Shown piece after piece: positions 1-9,070 of a stretch of 64,000 nucleotides of DNA. Position 1 is the first letter of the stretch, and every line of letters starts with the position of its first letter. Made by a program: the position numbers and the translations under genes. The notes below the pieces were generated by a model. It saw only the letters and a program-made list of their open reading frames with translations, was not told the origin of the DNA and ran no database searches. The stretch is from CAZJRB01 sp964547995 (GTDB lineage: Bacteria > Planctomycetota > Planctomycetia > Pirellulales > Thermoguttaceae): NCBI GenBank assembly GCA_964547995.1, contig CAZJRB010000004.1, forward strand, positions 62,001 through 126,000. Direction: 5' to 3'.

Positions 1-2469
1 GCCGGTCGACGCAAACGCGAGAACCGGATCGCCCTCGGTGGTCGGCGAAGGCGTCGGCCGCGGCTTGAATGCATTCAGGGGCGTGACCGCGTGCAAGTAG
101 TGGCCGGTCGCAAGGATTCGGACCCGTTGGTTCGGATCGGCCTTGACGTCGCGGCATAAGCCCAGCCCGAAGCCCTTCTTGCCCTTGGCCAACGGTGCGC
201 GGAGAATACGGCTGAGTTCCGGCCGTTGGAGGTTGATCCAGTCGTTTTCGAAGCGGCCGCCGTGGCAGCGGTTGCAGCCGGCCGCTTTCATCTCGCCGGC
301 CAGGGCGCCGCGGATGCCGTTCCACGCCTTGACCCGGCAACCGTGTTTCGAATAGTCCCACGTGCCGTGGTAGAGCCCGTTGGTGTCGATCCACGCCATG
401 AGCAGATCGCGTTCGGCGCGCGAAAGGTCCTTGATATGGCCGTCGTGTCCGTTGGCGAGAATCTCTGCCAGCGGGGCGGACCCGGAGCCGTGGCTGCGCG
501 GCGGGAAAATCCGGGCCGACCAGAGCGAAGTCCCGTTCATGCAGTCGATGCCGGAGATCAGCGTTGCGGTCAGTTGCGTCTCGCGGCGGTTGATGAGGTT
601 TTCGTAGCTGATGCTGAAATACTCGGTCCATCCGCCGGTCAGATCGAGCCCGGCGGCGATGTCCTCCTCGCCGCCGTGACAGCGGACACAGTGCTTGTCG
701 AGGATCGGCTGGATCATGCCGGGGTAGTCGATGAATCCGCTGCCCCACGATTCGTCGCGAAGCTGCTCGGGCTCGCGCAGGAAGGCGATCGGCGGATTGC
801 CGTGGTTTGCCGACGCGCTGTACTTGTGCTCGTGGCAGCCGATGCACGAGCGCGTGACGCCGGGGGCCGCCTGAACGAACGTCCGCATGCTCTGGATCAG
901 CCGGCCGTCGCCGTCGACTGCCTGGAAATAGATAGCGCGGCCGGAGGGCACTTCGAAATAGGCCGAGCCGTCCGGTTCGACGGTCGCGGCGCCGAGGTAG
1001 TTCTTGGCGCTCCACGCCAGCGCGCCGCTCATCAGGAACGTCTGGTTCATGGCCCCGCCGGGCGTGGCGCTGGTGCGCGAGGTCTCCTCGATCACCCGCA
1101 GGAACTTCACCTCGCCCGGCTTCACGCCGTCGAGACCCCGGTAGACGTCCTGTAGGAAAAACCGGCCTGTGCGCTTGTTGCGTTTGGGAGCCGAACTGAG
1201 CACGGGCGGCCGGGTCCGCGGCTTGATCGGAATCGGCGAATGGCAGTCGATCTTCGGGTCGGCGTAGACCACTTCTTTGCGGCCCGATCGGTCGATGATC
1301 ATGATGGCGTTGTGCTTCTGCCCGGGGGCCTGCCCGCTGTAGAGAACGACGTCTTTCGACAACGGCCAGGGCTCGCAGGAATTGCCCCGATCGTAGTCGG
1401 GCTTGTCGGGGTGCTCGAAGTTCACCAGCGCCTGCGTGCCGTCCTTGCCGAGCCGCGTGTCGACCAGCCCGATGCTCCCGCGCGGCGGCGAGTTGTGTGG
1501 TGTGAAGCTTGCAACAAACAAGTGGGGAGCGTCAGGTACCGGCCGGGCGTCCAACAAGGCCTCGGGCTTCACCATGTTGTTCGCAAACAGCGCCGTCTCG
1601 TTCGTCCCGTCGGGGAAGATGGTCCACACGCTCTGTTGCGTCAAGGCCGTCTTGTCCACATACTCCCACCGCCCGTGCAGGATCCGCCCGTCCGCCAGCA
1701 TGCACGGGTCGAATTCGTTGACGTTGTTCACCGAGATCGGGTGGATGTCCGACCCGTCGGCGTTCATCACGTGGAGGATGTCCACGCCCTCGTTGGCGCA
1801 AGGCACCAGGCCGTGGCGGCGCGTCGAGGTGAAGACGATTCGCCCGTCGGGCATGTAGGCGGGACTGACGTCGTGGACTCCGCTATGGCTGCCCTTGTAG
1901 TCCCCGCAGTGCGGTGTGGGATCGGTCACGCGCCGCAGCCCGCGGCCGTCGATCCCGATCTCGTAAATGCTGTTCGAACCCTGCGGGCTCGGCTTGAAGC
2001 AAAAGAGCACCCGCCGGGCGTCCCACGACAGCTCGGGATCGCTGTAGATTCCCGCCCCGAGCGTATCCGGCGTGGTCGGATCGATCAGCGGCCGGATCCT
2101 CTGCGCGGCCGGCGGTGCGGAAGGATTCTCGAGGATGTAGATCCCGCCGCCGGGCCGCCACTTATAGAACGTGTCGTAGATGTGGATGCCGACGTAGTTG
2201 AATCGTTTGGTGAACAGCAGCGGCGCGTCGAGCATCTTCTGCAACTCGCCCGGCTTCTCGGCGGACGTCTCGGCGGCGGCCGCTTCTGCCCCGTCCATGC
2301 AGATACCCAGACCGATCAGCACCGCCAACCACCACGCCGGGTGCCACTGCCGGCTTGCCCGGCAGTGCCTGCCAGCATTGCTCGAACAACACTGCTGGAC
2401 AAGCCGGCAGTGCCACCCCGCCGCCAGCATCCACGCGGCGGCCCCGGCTTTTCTCGCGTCTCCTCTCAT
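1..2469 (-). CDS. Exported multihaem c-type cytochrome with HZS-alpha-like (TolB-type) domain, 3' end cut by window edge
   Basis: The reading frame is open from ATG at 2469 to the window edge (823 codons, no stop). GGAGG lies just upstream of the ATG. The first two thirds read as a beta-propeller/TolB-like protein of the kind annotated in planctomycetes as hydrazine synthase alpha middle-domain proteins, with repeated 'MNADGSD', 'MPDGRIVF' and 'LADGRI' blades. Three CxxCH haem sites follow at about residues 542 (CIGCH), 594 (CVRCH) and 732 (CNRCH). The hydrophobic signal segment is unusually late (about residues 46-63), because residues 18-44 are encoded by a palindromic repeat. Export and covalent haem are inferred from these motifs. 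The HZS name describes a domain; nothing here shows hydrazine synthesis or anammox. It lies 31 bp downstream of the glycosyltransferase on the same strand, so the two may be cotranscribed. Confidence 0.82.
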   Translation of the reverse strand, partial: MRGDARKAGAAAWMLAAGWHCRLVQQCCSSNAGRHCRASRQWHPAWWLAVLIGLGICMDGAEAAAAETSAEKPGELQKMLDAPLLFTKRFNYVGIHIYDTFYKWRPGGGIYILENPSAPPAAQRIRPLIDPTTPDTLGAGIYSDPELSWDARRVLFCFKPSPQGSNSIYEIGIDGRGLRRVTDPTPHCGDYKGSHSGVHDVSPAYMPDGRIVFTSTRRHGLVPCANEGVDILHVMNADGSDIHPISVNNVNEFDPCMLADGRILHGRWEYVDKTALTQQSVWTIFPDGTNETALFANNMVKPEALLDARPVPDAPHLFVASFTPHNSPPRGSIGLVDTRLGKDGTQALVNFEHPDKPDYDRGNSCEPWPLSKDVVLYSGQAPGQKHNAIMIIDRSGRKEVVYADPKIDCHSPIPIKPRTRPPVLSSAPKRNKRTGRFFLQDVYRGLDGVKPGEVKFLRVIEETSRTSATPGGAMNQTFLMSGALAWSAKNYLGAATVEPDGSAYFEVPSGRAIYFQAVDGDGRLIQSMRTFVQAAPGVTRSCIGCHEHKYSASANHGNPPIAFLREPEQLRDESWGSGFIDYPGMIQPILDKHCVRCHGGEEDIAAGLDLTGGWTEYFSISYENLINRRETQLTATLISGIDCMNGTSLWSARIFPPRSHGSGSAPLAEILANGHDGHIKDLSRAERDLLMAWIDTNGLYHGTWDYSKHGCRVKAWNGIRGALAGEMKAAGCNRCHGGRFENDWINLQRPELSRILRAPLAKGKKGFGLGLCRDVKADPNQRVRILATGHYLHAVTPLNAFKPRPTPSPTTEGDPVLAFASTG
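2340..2417. repeat. 78-bp palindromic repeat inside a coding sequence
   Basis: The arms 2340-2357 and 2400-2417 are inverted copies, matching at 17 of 18 positions. The interior has further GC-rich self-complementarity. At 78 bp (26 codons) it keeps the reading frame open and adds a Cys/His/Trp/Arg-rich stretch before the signal-peptide core of the multihaem protein. Confidence 0.8.
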
Positions 2470-2500
2470 CGGCTTTTCCTCCGTAACGGTCCACGGATAT

Positions 2501-3985
2501 TCACAATCCATCTCGGTGGAAAGGATGCCGTACGTTTTCACCGGTCAGCAACCATTGTACCAGCGGGACCGCGAGCGTGCAAAGGCGGTCGGAATCACCC
2601 CCCGAAACGCCCCCAATACAGGGTTGGGGTCGGATCAGGCCGGGTGGCCCCGGGTGATTGCTCCCACAGATCCGTACGTGCAGGACTACCGCATACGGCT
2701 CCTCAAGTAACTTCTTTGCTTCGCGGTGCATGAGCATTTCGAGTTCGTCGCGGACGACCTGGTAGCCGAAGAACCGGCCGGCAACCTCGTAGTTGTGCTC
2801 GACCTGCTCGTCGCGGTACGCGGGGTCGGTCAGGACGCGGCGGACCTCCTCGATCGTCTCGCGGGTCAGGAAGCCGTCGAAGAGGATCGGGCGGAGCCCG
2901 CAAGGCTCGATGTCGGTCCGGTAGATCGAATACCGGTTGCAGACGATCGGCCGGCGGAAGTAGATCGCTTCGAGAAACGCGTTGCCGAATCCTTCGTAGG
3001 TCGAGGGGTACGTGACCAGGTCGGCCTGCGTGTAGACGTCGTCGACGGTGAACAGTTTGCGGCCATCGGTTCCCGTGCCCCGCTCGTCCGAGATCCAGGC
3101 GTCGACGAACATCAGATCGACACCCATCAACCGGGCGAAGTCGCGAATCCGGCTGGCGTAGGCGTCTCCTTCGTCGCCGGATTTGTGGGTGATGACGAGT
3201 TTCGCGCGATCGTCCTTGAGCCGGGCCACCAGCTCGATCGAGTGTTCGATCCCTTTCCGGGCGACCACGCGGGTCGGCTGAAGGATCACCATATCGTCGT
3301 CCGAGAGTCCGACTTCCTTGCGGAAGCCGCGGGCGTAGTCGTCGGGCCCGGGGGGCGGGTTTGCGAAGTCCATCACGTTCGGTATCAGCCGGTACGACAT
3401 TCCCGTCCGCCGGCTGAACTCTTCGCCCGCCTGGCTGTTGATCACCACGTGTTGAATCTGTTTCAGCGCGGGTGGAAACGCGAGGTGAATGAAATCGTCG
3501 ACGCAGTTGACCAGGAAGCGGTCGCGCTCCCAATAGAAATCGTGGTGATGGGCGATGCAGCCGATCCCCTGCTCCTGGACCTCATGGACCAGGGCGACGC
3601 CCAGCGGGATGTTCATGGGGATCGTCAGCGCGTTCTCCGCGATCAGGACGTCGATCTTCAGATCCTTGATCGCGGTGGCCAGCTTGTCGCGGATCACTCG
3701 GGTCAGGTCCATGATTTCGTCGGTCAGTTCGGGCGGGCGCAGCTCGCGGCCGAACGCCCGGCGGGAGATGTCGAGGATGCGGGGATGGTTGAAATGGGCC
3801 TCTTCGATGATGACCGTCTGCTCGGGGGGCCGGTCCGACTGGCCGGTGATGTAGAAGCACTGGTGGCCCATGCGTTCGATCACGCGTGCCCACTTCTCGA
3901 TTTCGAGCGACACCCCGTCGGTGCCGGAAACGCGCGTGGAGACGAATGCCACGCGCCGGGCGTCTTGTGAAGTCACCGGTTTCAT
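2501..3985 (-). CDS. GT4-type glycosyltransferase (GT-B fold)
   Basis: This 494-residue protein has an N-terminal Rossmann-like half (VAFVSTRVSGTDGVSLEIEK) and a C-terminal donor-binding half. Residues around 239 (TRVVARKGIEHSIELVARL) resemble the GT4 glycosyl_transf_1 start. The E-x7-E motif is at about E331/E339 (YEGFGNAFLE). It should transfer a sugar from a nucleotide sugar at the cytoplasmic side of the membrane; the acceptor cannot be read from the sequence. ATG at 3985 is preferred because TGGAG lies about 10 bases upstream. An in-frame ATG at 4018 has no ribosome site. The last ~55 residues after the usual GT end (after 'MHREAKKLL') have no recognisable motif and may be a lineage-specific tail. 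It precedes the multihaem gene by 31 bp. Confidence 0.8.
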   Translation of the reverse strand: MKPVTSQDARRVAFVSTRVSGTDGVSLEIEKWARVIERMGHQCFYITGQSDRPPEQTVIIEEAHFNHPRILDISRRAFGRELRPPELTDEIMDLTRVIRDKLATAIKDLKIDVLIAENALTIPMNIPLGVALVHEVQEQGIGCIAHHHDFYWERDRFLVNCVDDFIHLAFPPALKQIQHVVINSQAGEEFSRRTGMSYRLIPNVMDFANPPPGPDDYARGFRKEVGLSDDDMVILQPTRVVARKGIEHSIELVARLKDDRAKLVITHKSGDEGDAYASRIRDFARLMGVDLMFVDAWISDERGTGTDGRKLFTVDDVYTQADLVTYPSTYEGFGNAFLEAIYFRRPIVCNRYSIYRTDIEPCGLRPILFDGFLTRETIEEVRRVLTDPAYRDEQVEHNYEVAGRFFGYQVVRDELEMLMHREAKKLLEEPYAVVLHVRICGSNHPGPPGLIRPQPCIGGVSGGDSDRLCTLAVPLVQWLLTGENVRHPFHRDGL

Positions 3986-4726
3986 CGGCCTGATGCTCCA
4001 TAGGTTGGGAATTACCACAAAAGATTAGCGTGCCGCCGCGTCTATTGGTTGCCAATTTTGGGCATTTCCCGCTCCTTGCGTCAATGCCCCTTGAGTGGGG
4101 GCGATCGCGTCCGCCCGCCGTTGGAAAAGCCGGTCTGAGAATCCGGGGACACGGTCCCCCGCTTTCCCCCAACCCCCATTCCCGGAAAATGGCGATGCTG
4201 TTGACCAAAAAAAACGGCCAACGTACAGAAGGCGGAAGGTAGGCAAATAGCGGCAAGTGGTCAGACTTCCACTATCCACCGTCCACGATCCACTCTGGAA
4301 ACCTCGGAACCTGTTGACCCAAAATCGGGAGGGCAGATACCCGGTCGCCACCCACGACCGGGGGAGATATTTGATCGCAAAAACGCCGGTCCGGTTGTAA
4401 CGGTCAGGAAAACACAAAGCGTAAATCCTTGCCGGGCAACAAGTTGCGCCGTCTCGGCAAAACCTCCGTTCGGCACCGGCCGGCCGTATCTTGAAATTTT
4501 TCCGAAATTCTTAACCCGTTGCAGCGCAAAGACTAACGTCGATTTTTTGCCTGACCCGTTGTGGCACGGATTTGCCGTCCGTGCGATTGTCTGCCAGACT
4601 CGTATATAAGGGGTACTATCGTGGCTCATGCGATGGGGGTCTCTCCACGCACAAGCCGGTTCCTGTTTTGCGTTTCCTTGATTGGTTTGAAAGAGCTGGC
4701 CGAGGCGCCGGCAAGGTGGATCCAAG
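3986..4726. other. Intergenic stretch, no gene seen
   Basis: About 740 bp between divergent genes. Short open frames on both strands lack ribosome sites and look like chance GC-rich frames. The part just before 4727 holds AAGGTGGAT, a plausible ribosome site for the next gene, and a TATATAAG stretch near 4603 that could be a -10 element without a well-spaced -35. Confidence 0.5.
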
Positions 4727-6136
4727 ATGAAGGTACCTGTTCGCATTGTGTTGGCCCTGTCTGTTCTGGCGTTATGGGGCAACGTCGCCGCCGCCCAGTG
4801 TTGCGTGTCCTCGTGCGGCACGGCTTGCGACGTGTGCTGCTCGCCGTGCGTTTCCGTCTGTTGCCCGGACTATCGCGTGGTCTATCAGACCGTCTGCGAG
4901 CAGCGGCAGTACACGGCCTACCGGATCGAGCACGAGACGGTGTGGGAAGAGCGGCAGGTAACAAGCTACCGCCCGGTGTGGGAGACCGCCTCCCGGGAGT
5001 GCCGCTACACGGTGTCCAGGCCGGTCTACGAAACAAGCACTCGGGAGGAACGCTACACGGTCTGCAAGCCGGTCTACGAGACGCAATACCGCGATTGCAG
5101 CTACAACCGCGTCCGCTACGTGCAGGAGACGGCCGAACGGGAAGAGCGCTACACGGTCTGCCGCCCGGTCTGGGAAACGCAGTACCGCCAGGAATCCTAC
5201 ACGGTGTGCAAACCCGTTTATGAAACAGCCAGCCGGACGGAATACCAGACGGTGATGCGGCCGGTGACGACCTATCGCACGCAATACGTCGACCAGGGCT
5301 GCTACGCCGAGCAGACGGTATACAAGCCCTGCCGTCCGAAGATCGGGCTGAGTTGGCAGCCGGCGGGTTGCGGGGTCGATCCCTGCACGGGCCAAACGAC
5401 GGTTTTGAAGCCGGGCCTGTATTGGACGCAAATCCCGCGCGGCCGGTGCGAAGTGCAACGCGTCTGGCAACCGAACATCGTTGCCCGGCAGATCCCGTGT
5501 ACGACCTATCGCCAGGAAACGGTTGCCCGCCAGGTGCCGGTCCAGGTCTGCCGGATGGTCCGGGAGCAGCACGTCCGCCAGGTGCCGGTCCGGGTTTGCC
5601 GCACGGTCCGGGAGCAGCACGTCCGCAAGGTGCCCTACACGGTCTGCCGCCCGGTGACCGAACGGGTCGAGCGCCAGGTGCCGGTCCGGGTCTGCCGAAT
5701 GGTCAGCGAAGAGCGGGTCCGCCAGGTGCCGGTGACGACCTGCCGCATGGTCTGCGAAGAGCACGTCAAGAAGGTGCCTTATCGCGTTTGCCGGATGGTG
5801 GCCGTACAGGAGACGATCCGCGTGCCGCGGTGTGTCGAGAAACGGGTTCCCGTGACGTGTACCTATTCGGTGCCACGGGTGGTCTGTTACCGCGAGGCGA
5901 TCGATTGTTGCGGCAACCCGATTTGCGAGTCGCCCGCCGCCCCGGCATCCCTGCAATCACCGGAGCCGGCCGTGGCGGAACCGAAAGCCCCATCGAGCGC
6001 TGCGGACGTTACCCCGACGCTGAAGTCGGGCGAGGCAACCACCCCGGAGCCGATCGATGACGACGCGGACCTGCCGAAGCGTGCCCCCGCTCCGCTGCCG
6101 GAGGTTTACGGGCCGTCGAAGGGATCGAGCACTTAG
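4727..6136 (+). CDS. Secreted YTV-repeat protein
   Basis: This 469-residue protein begins with a clear signal peptide (MKVPVRIVLALSVLALWGNV, cleavage near AAA-QC), then a Cys-rich block. Next come two long repeat arrays. The first (about residues 45-185) repeats 'YTVCRPVYET' with Arg/Glu linkers. The second (about 235-360) repeats 'RQVPVRVCRMV.EEHV'. A Pro/Ala/acidic tail ends it. This matches the planctomycete YTV repeat family first noted in Rhodopirellula (Pfam YTV, recalled). The function is unknown; a wall- or surface-associated, disulphide-linked fibrous protein would fit a cysteine in almost every repeat. It stands alone between two same-strand gaps. Such arrays expand and contract easily, so repeat number may vary between strains. 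Confidence 0.85.
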   Translation: MKVPVRIVLALSVLALWGNVAAAQCCVSSCGTACDVCCSPCVSVCCPDYRVVYQTVCEQRQYTAYRIEHETVWEERQVTSYRPVWETASRECRYTVSRPVYETSTREERYTVCKPVYETQYRDCSYNRVRYVQETAEREERYTVCRPVWETQYRQESYTVCKPVYETASRTEYQTVMRPVTTYRTQYVDQGCYAEQTVYKPCRPKIGLSWQPAGCGVDPCTGQTTVLKPGLYWTQIPRGRCEVQRVWQPNIVARQIPCTTYRQETVARQVPVQVCRMVREQHVRQVPVRVCRTVREQHVRKVPYTVCRPVTERVERQVPVRVCRMVSEERVRQVPVTTCRMVCEEHVKKVPYRVCRMVAVQETIRVPRCVEKRVPVTCTYSVPRVVCYREAIDCCGNPICESPAAPASLQSPEPAVAEPKAPSSAADVTPTLKSGEATTPEPIDDDADLPKRAPAPLPEVYGPSKGSST

Positions 6137-6212
6137 ACCGTCCGCCTTCCATTAGCGCTGAAACTCCGCATACCTGGTCGAGCTGCCGGAAAACTGGTAC
6201 GCTTGGGCTGTG

Positions 6213-7400
6213 ATGACTGAGACTCCCGACAACGAAAGCCTCGAAACGCTTCGAGACCGGCGCGTGGTCTTCGTCGGCAAGCTGGCGAGCATGGCAAAGC
6301 GGGATGCCGCGCAGTTGGTGCGGCGGCATGGGGCGACTGTGGTGGACGGCCCCGATGCCTCGGTCCATCTGGCCGTCGTCGGCGAAGAGGAATTGCCCGT
6401 ACCCGACCGCGGGCTCGAAGAATGGTTCGACGAGCCGACCCGCGACGCCATCGAACGCGGCACCTTGGAAGTCGTTACCGAAACGCAACTCTGGCAACGG
6501 CTCGGCATGGTCGACGTGGAGCAGGACATCCAGCGGCTCTACACCCCCGCGATGCTGGCCGAGTTGCTGGGGGTTTCGGTGGCGGTGATCCGCCGTTGGC
6601 ATCGCCGCGGGTTGATCGTGCCGGTCCGCGAGGTGCGGCGGCTGCCCTACTTCGATTTCCAGGAAGTGGCCACGGCCCGCCGACTGGCCGAGTTGCTCGC
6701 AGCCGGCGCTTCGCCCGGGCAGATCGAAAAGAAACTCGCATCCTTGTCCCGTTTGCTGCCGGGGGTCGAGCGCCCGCTGGCCCAATTATCGGTTATGGTG
6801 GAGGGCAAGGAGATCCTGCTGCGGCAAGGCGACGGGCTGGTCGAGCCGGGCGGGCAATTGCGGTTCGACTTCGACGCGGCCGAAGCGGCGGTCGAACAAC
6901 CCGCGGCCGAATCGACGGTTGCCATGCCCGAGCCGTTTTCCAAGGCGACCACGCCGGAGGAGATGTGCCGTGCAGCGGCCGAATTGGAAGACGACGGCCA
7001 ACTGGCCGCCGCCGCCGAGATGTATCGCGCCGCCATGGCCGCCGGGGGACCATCAGCCGAAACCTGCTTCTTGCTTGCCGAGTTGCTCTACCGCCGGGGC
7101 GAGACGGCCGCCGCCCGCGAGCGATACTACATGGCGGTCGAACTCGACGAGGACTACGTCGAGGCCCGTGCGAACCTCGGTTGCGTTTTGGAAGAGACCG
7201 GCGAGCACGAATTGGCCGTCGCGGCCTTCGAAGGGGCGCTGAGATACCACAACGGCTACGCCGACGTCCACTACCACCTTGCCCGGGTCCTCGACGAGCT
7301 GGACCGCCGGGGGGAAGCCGAGCGGCACTGGCGGTCGTTCCTGGACCGGGCCCCGAGCAGCCCCTGGGCGAACGAAGCCCGCCGGCGGTTGGGCTTGTGA
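6213..7400 (+). CDS. BRCT-like / MerR helix-turn-helix / TPR protein
   Basis: This 395-residue protein has three parts. Residues ~12-95 resemble a BRCT fold (RRVVFVGKLASMAKRDA, then HGATVVDGPDASVHLAVVG). Residues ~108-180 are a MerR-type winged helix (YTPAMLAELLGVSVAVIRRW, then RGLIVPVREVRRLPYFDF). Residues ~245-395 are TPR-like repeats rich in Ala, Glu and aromatic residues. A DNA-binding regulator whose TPR end contacts a partner is the likely role; the ligand and targets are unknown. GTG at 6210 directly precedes ATG 6213; neither has a good ribosome site, and ATG was chosen. It ends before a bidirectional terminator shared with the convergent DUF1559 gene. Confidence 0.78.
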   Translation: MTETPDNESLETLRDRRVVFVGKLASMAKRDAAQLVRRHGATVVDGPDASVHLAVVGEEELPVPDRGLEEWFDEPTRDAIERGTLEVVTETQLWQRLGMVDVEQDIQRLYTPAMLAELLGVSVAVIRRWHRRGLIVPVREVRRLPYFDFQEVATARRLAELLAAGASPGQIEKKLASLSRLLPGVERPLAQLSVMVEGKEILLRQGDGLVEPGGQLRFDFDAAEAAVEQPAAESTVAMPEPFSKATTPEEMCRAAAELEDDGQLAAAAEMYRAAMAAGGPSAETCFLLAELLYRRGETAAARERYYMAVELDEDYVEARANLGCVLEETGEHELAVAAFEGALRYHNGYADVHYHLARVLDELDRRGEAERHWRSFLDRAPSSPWANEARRRLGL

Positions 7401-7448
7401 AGCAATCCCCCCGCAGCATTGCGGCCGGCTGCTGCCGGGTTCCTGCGC

Positions 7449-7479
7449 AAAAAAACCCCGCATCCGCTGCGGGGGTTTT
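7449..7479. terminator. Bidirectional rho-independent terminator
   Basis: A CCCCGCA stem (7456-7462) pairs with TGCGGGG (7468-7474) across a 5-base loop. An A run (7449-7455) and a T run (7476-7479) flank it, so it can stop both the MerR/TPR gene (+) and the DUF1559 gene (-), which converge here. Confidence 0.85.
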
Positions 7480-7488
7480 CGGTACCTG

Positions 7489-8532
7489 TTACTCGTATGT
7501 TCTGGTCGGCCCGACGTCTTGTCCGGACCACAAGTCGCCGAAGACCGCGCCGTCCTTGCGGTTGGCCAGGTTCGCGTAGATGACCGCGTCGATGCCATAG
7601 TCGATCAACTGCACGTGACCGTCGCAGAAAACGAAGAAAGTGCCGGCCGAATGAGGACTGCCGAAACGCAAGGAATTCAGGTCGCTCACGGGGGAGTTGT
7701 AGTCGTGCATCACGTGCAATCCGGAACCGCACCAGCGGGTGATGTCGGCGTCGTTCCCCTGGAACATCGTGTTGTTGTCCGACGTGTCGTCGCCCTTCTT
7801 GTACTTCTTAGGGTTGACAAACTTCTCGCCGACGAGGAAGGTGCGATCTGCACCATCGTAGATGTGGGCGGGCCTGACCTGGGCCATCAAACCGAGGACC
7901 CCGTTGAAGTTCGTCCGGACGTTGCCCTTGACCTGATCGTAATTCCAAACCGCGTCCGGCTCGGTCATGTACCATGTGCAGTTGGGAAAGGAGCCTTGGC
8001 AACTGATATTGGGGCCGGGACCGTAGGCAACCGAGGTGCCGCCGTTGCCCGCGTAATCGGTCTTGGCAACGAGAGCCGGCGTTGCCGAGTTGTACGAGGA
8101 CTCGCTCCCCGGATACGTGACGGCCTTGCGACGGCTGGAGCAATGGAACAGCGGGATCACATACGATTTCAGCTCCGCCAAATCGTCATACTTGCTGCTG
8201 CTGCCCGCACCAATGTCTTGGACCACATCCAGCCCCAGGAAAGGCAGGATGTTGTAAATCCATCCGCCGGGCTGTTCGAGACCCATGGTCTTGTCCGGAT
8301 CGCCGACCCATTTGCTTCCCCAGCCGTTGGAGGGGTAATAACCGTGCTTCTCAACATGGGCCGTGCAGGCGTTGCCGATCTGCTTCAGGTTGTTCTTGCA
8401 AATAGTCCGACGGGCGGCCTCCCGCGCTCTCTGCACGGCTGGCAGCAACAACGCCATAATAAGACCGATTATGGCAACTACCACAAGCAACTCGATTAGT
8501 GTGAACCCGAATGTCCGTCTGAGGGGTTTCAT
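7489..8532 (-). CDS. DUF1559 pseudopilin-like protein
   Basis: This 347-residue protein starts with a type IV pilin/type II secretion N-terminus: a short basic leader, then GFTLIELLVVVAIIGLIMAL, with Glu at mature position 5 for prepilin-peptidase processing. The helix continues into the planctomycete signature AVQRAREAARRTICKNNLKQ. The C-terminal 'FVFCDGHVQLI' is the usual DUF1559 'DGHV' end. The family is massively expanded in planctomycetes and is thought to be exported and envelope-associated, though individual roles are unknown. The start has GAGAGGAC nearby. It stands alone, convergent with the MerR/TPR gene. Confidence 0.93.
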   Translation of the reverse strand: MKPLRRTFGFTLIELLVVVAIIGLIMALLLPAVQRAREAARRTICKNNLKQIGNACTAHVEKHGYYPSNGWGSKWVGDPDKTMGLEQPGGWIYNILPFLGLDVVQDIGAGSSSKYDDLAELKSYVIPLFHCSSRRKAVTYPGSESSYNSATPALVAKTDYAGNGGTSVAYGPGPNISCQGSFPNCTWYMTEPDAVWNYDQVKGNVRTNFNGVLGLMAQVRPAHIYDGADRTFLVGEKFVNPKKYKKGDDTSDNNTMFQGNDADITRWCGSGLHVMHDYNSPVSDLNSLRFGSPHSAGTFFVFCDGHVQLIDYGIDAVIYANLANRKDGAVFGDLWSGQDVGPTRTYE

Positions 8533-9070
8533 CGTTCTGTCCTCTCTCCAAATGCCTCTTCACCTGACCATAGGGGGTTGGGCGGTAACAGTTATTAGCA
8601 ATGTGCGTGCCAGATGCTGCTCGGGAACGTTATGTCTGCCGGATTGTCGTAAAGCATGATTGTCCAACATCTTATGCCCTTCCACGCCCCCAGCCCGACA
8701 TGAGCCCGAAAAGCATTCCGGGGCAATTTGAGGCACATGTTGCAATTTAGTACAATGTTGGGACAATTTGTTGCGGTTTGATGCACCCACATGTGGGGCA
8801 CGTCATCCCCCTTTTCAGACACTGTGTAGAATTTCCGGTCAAATCCGGTGGGGCACTTGAGCTTCCTTTGATAAGGCGAGCGGCGGAAGAGAATTTTACC
8901 CGTAGCCACCGTCGCCAGACGGTGGAATTCGGTTCCATCCACGGTCTGGCGACCGTAGCTACGGGGAAAACTTCACCTGCCGCTCGCCTCATTGAAACGG
9001 TACCCCTATCTATCGCGTTTCATATAATCCATTTTGGTCGGTTTGCTAACACAATCTGGAGACTCCAATC
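8533..9070. other. Intergenic region between divergent genes, with palindrome
   Basis: 538 bp with no convincing gene. It contains the long palindrome at 8874-8989 (listed separately). TATAAT at 9023-9028 could be a -10 for the glycosidase gene; no good -35 is at the right distance. Confidence 0.5.
8874..8989. repeat. Long palindromic repeat, 'GTAGC-CACGGT' family
   Basis: The outer arms near 8874-8885 and 8978-8989 and the inner arms (CCGTAGCCACCGTCGCCAGA against its inverted copy ending near 8963) make a roughly 115-bp near-palindrome. The inner motif recurs at 26486-26581. Confidence 0.7.

Noticed and set aside
226..2733. Plus-strand frames over the multihaem gene
   Set aside because: The true gene is on the minus strand and runs off the left edge; the plus frames are shadows with no motifs.
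4261..4821. 186-codon minus-strand frame in the gap before the YTV gene
   Set aside because: It overlaps the YTV start, lacks a ribosome site and has Arg/Pro-rich composition typical of chance frames.
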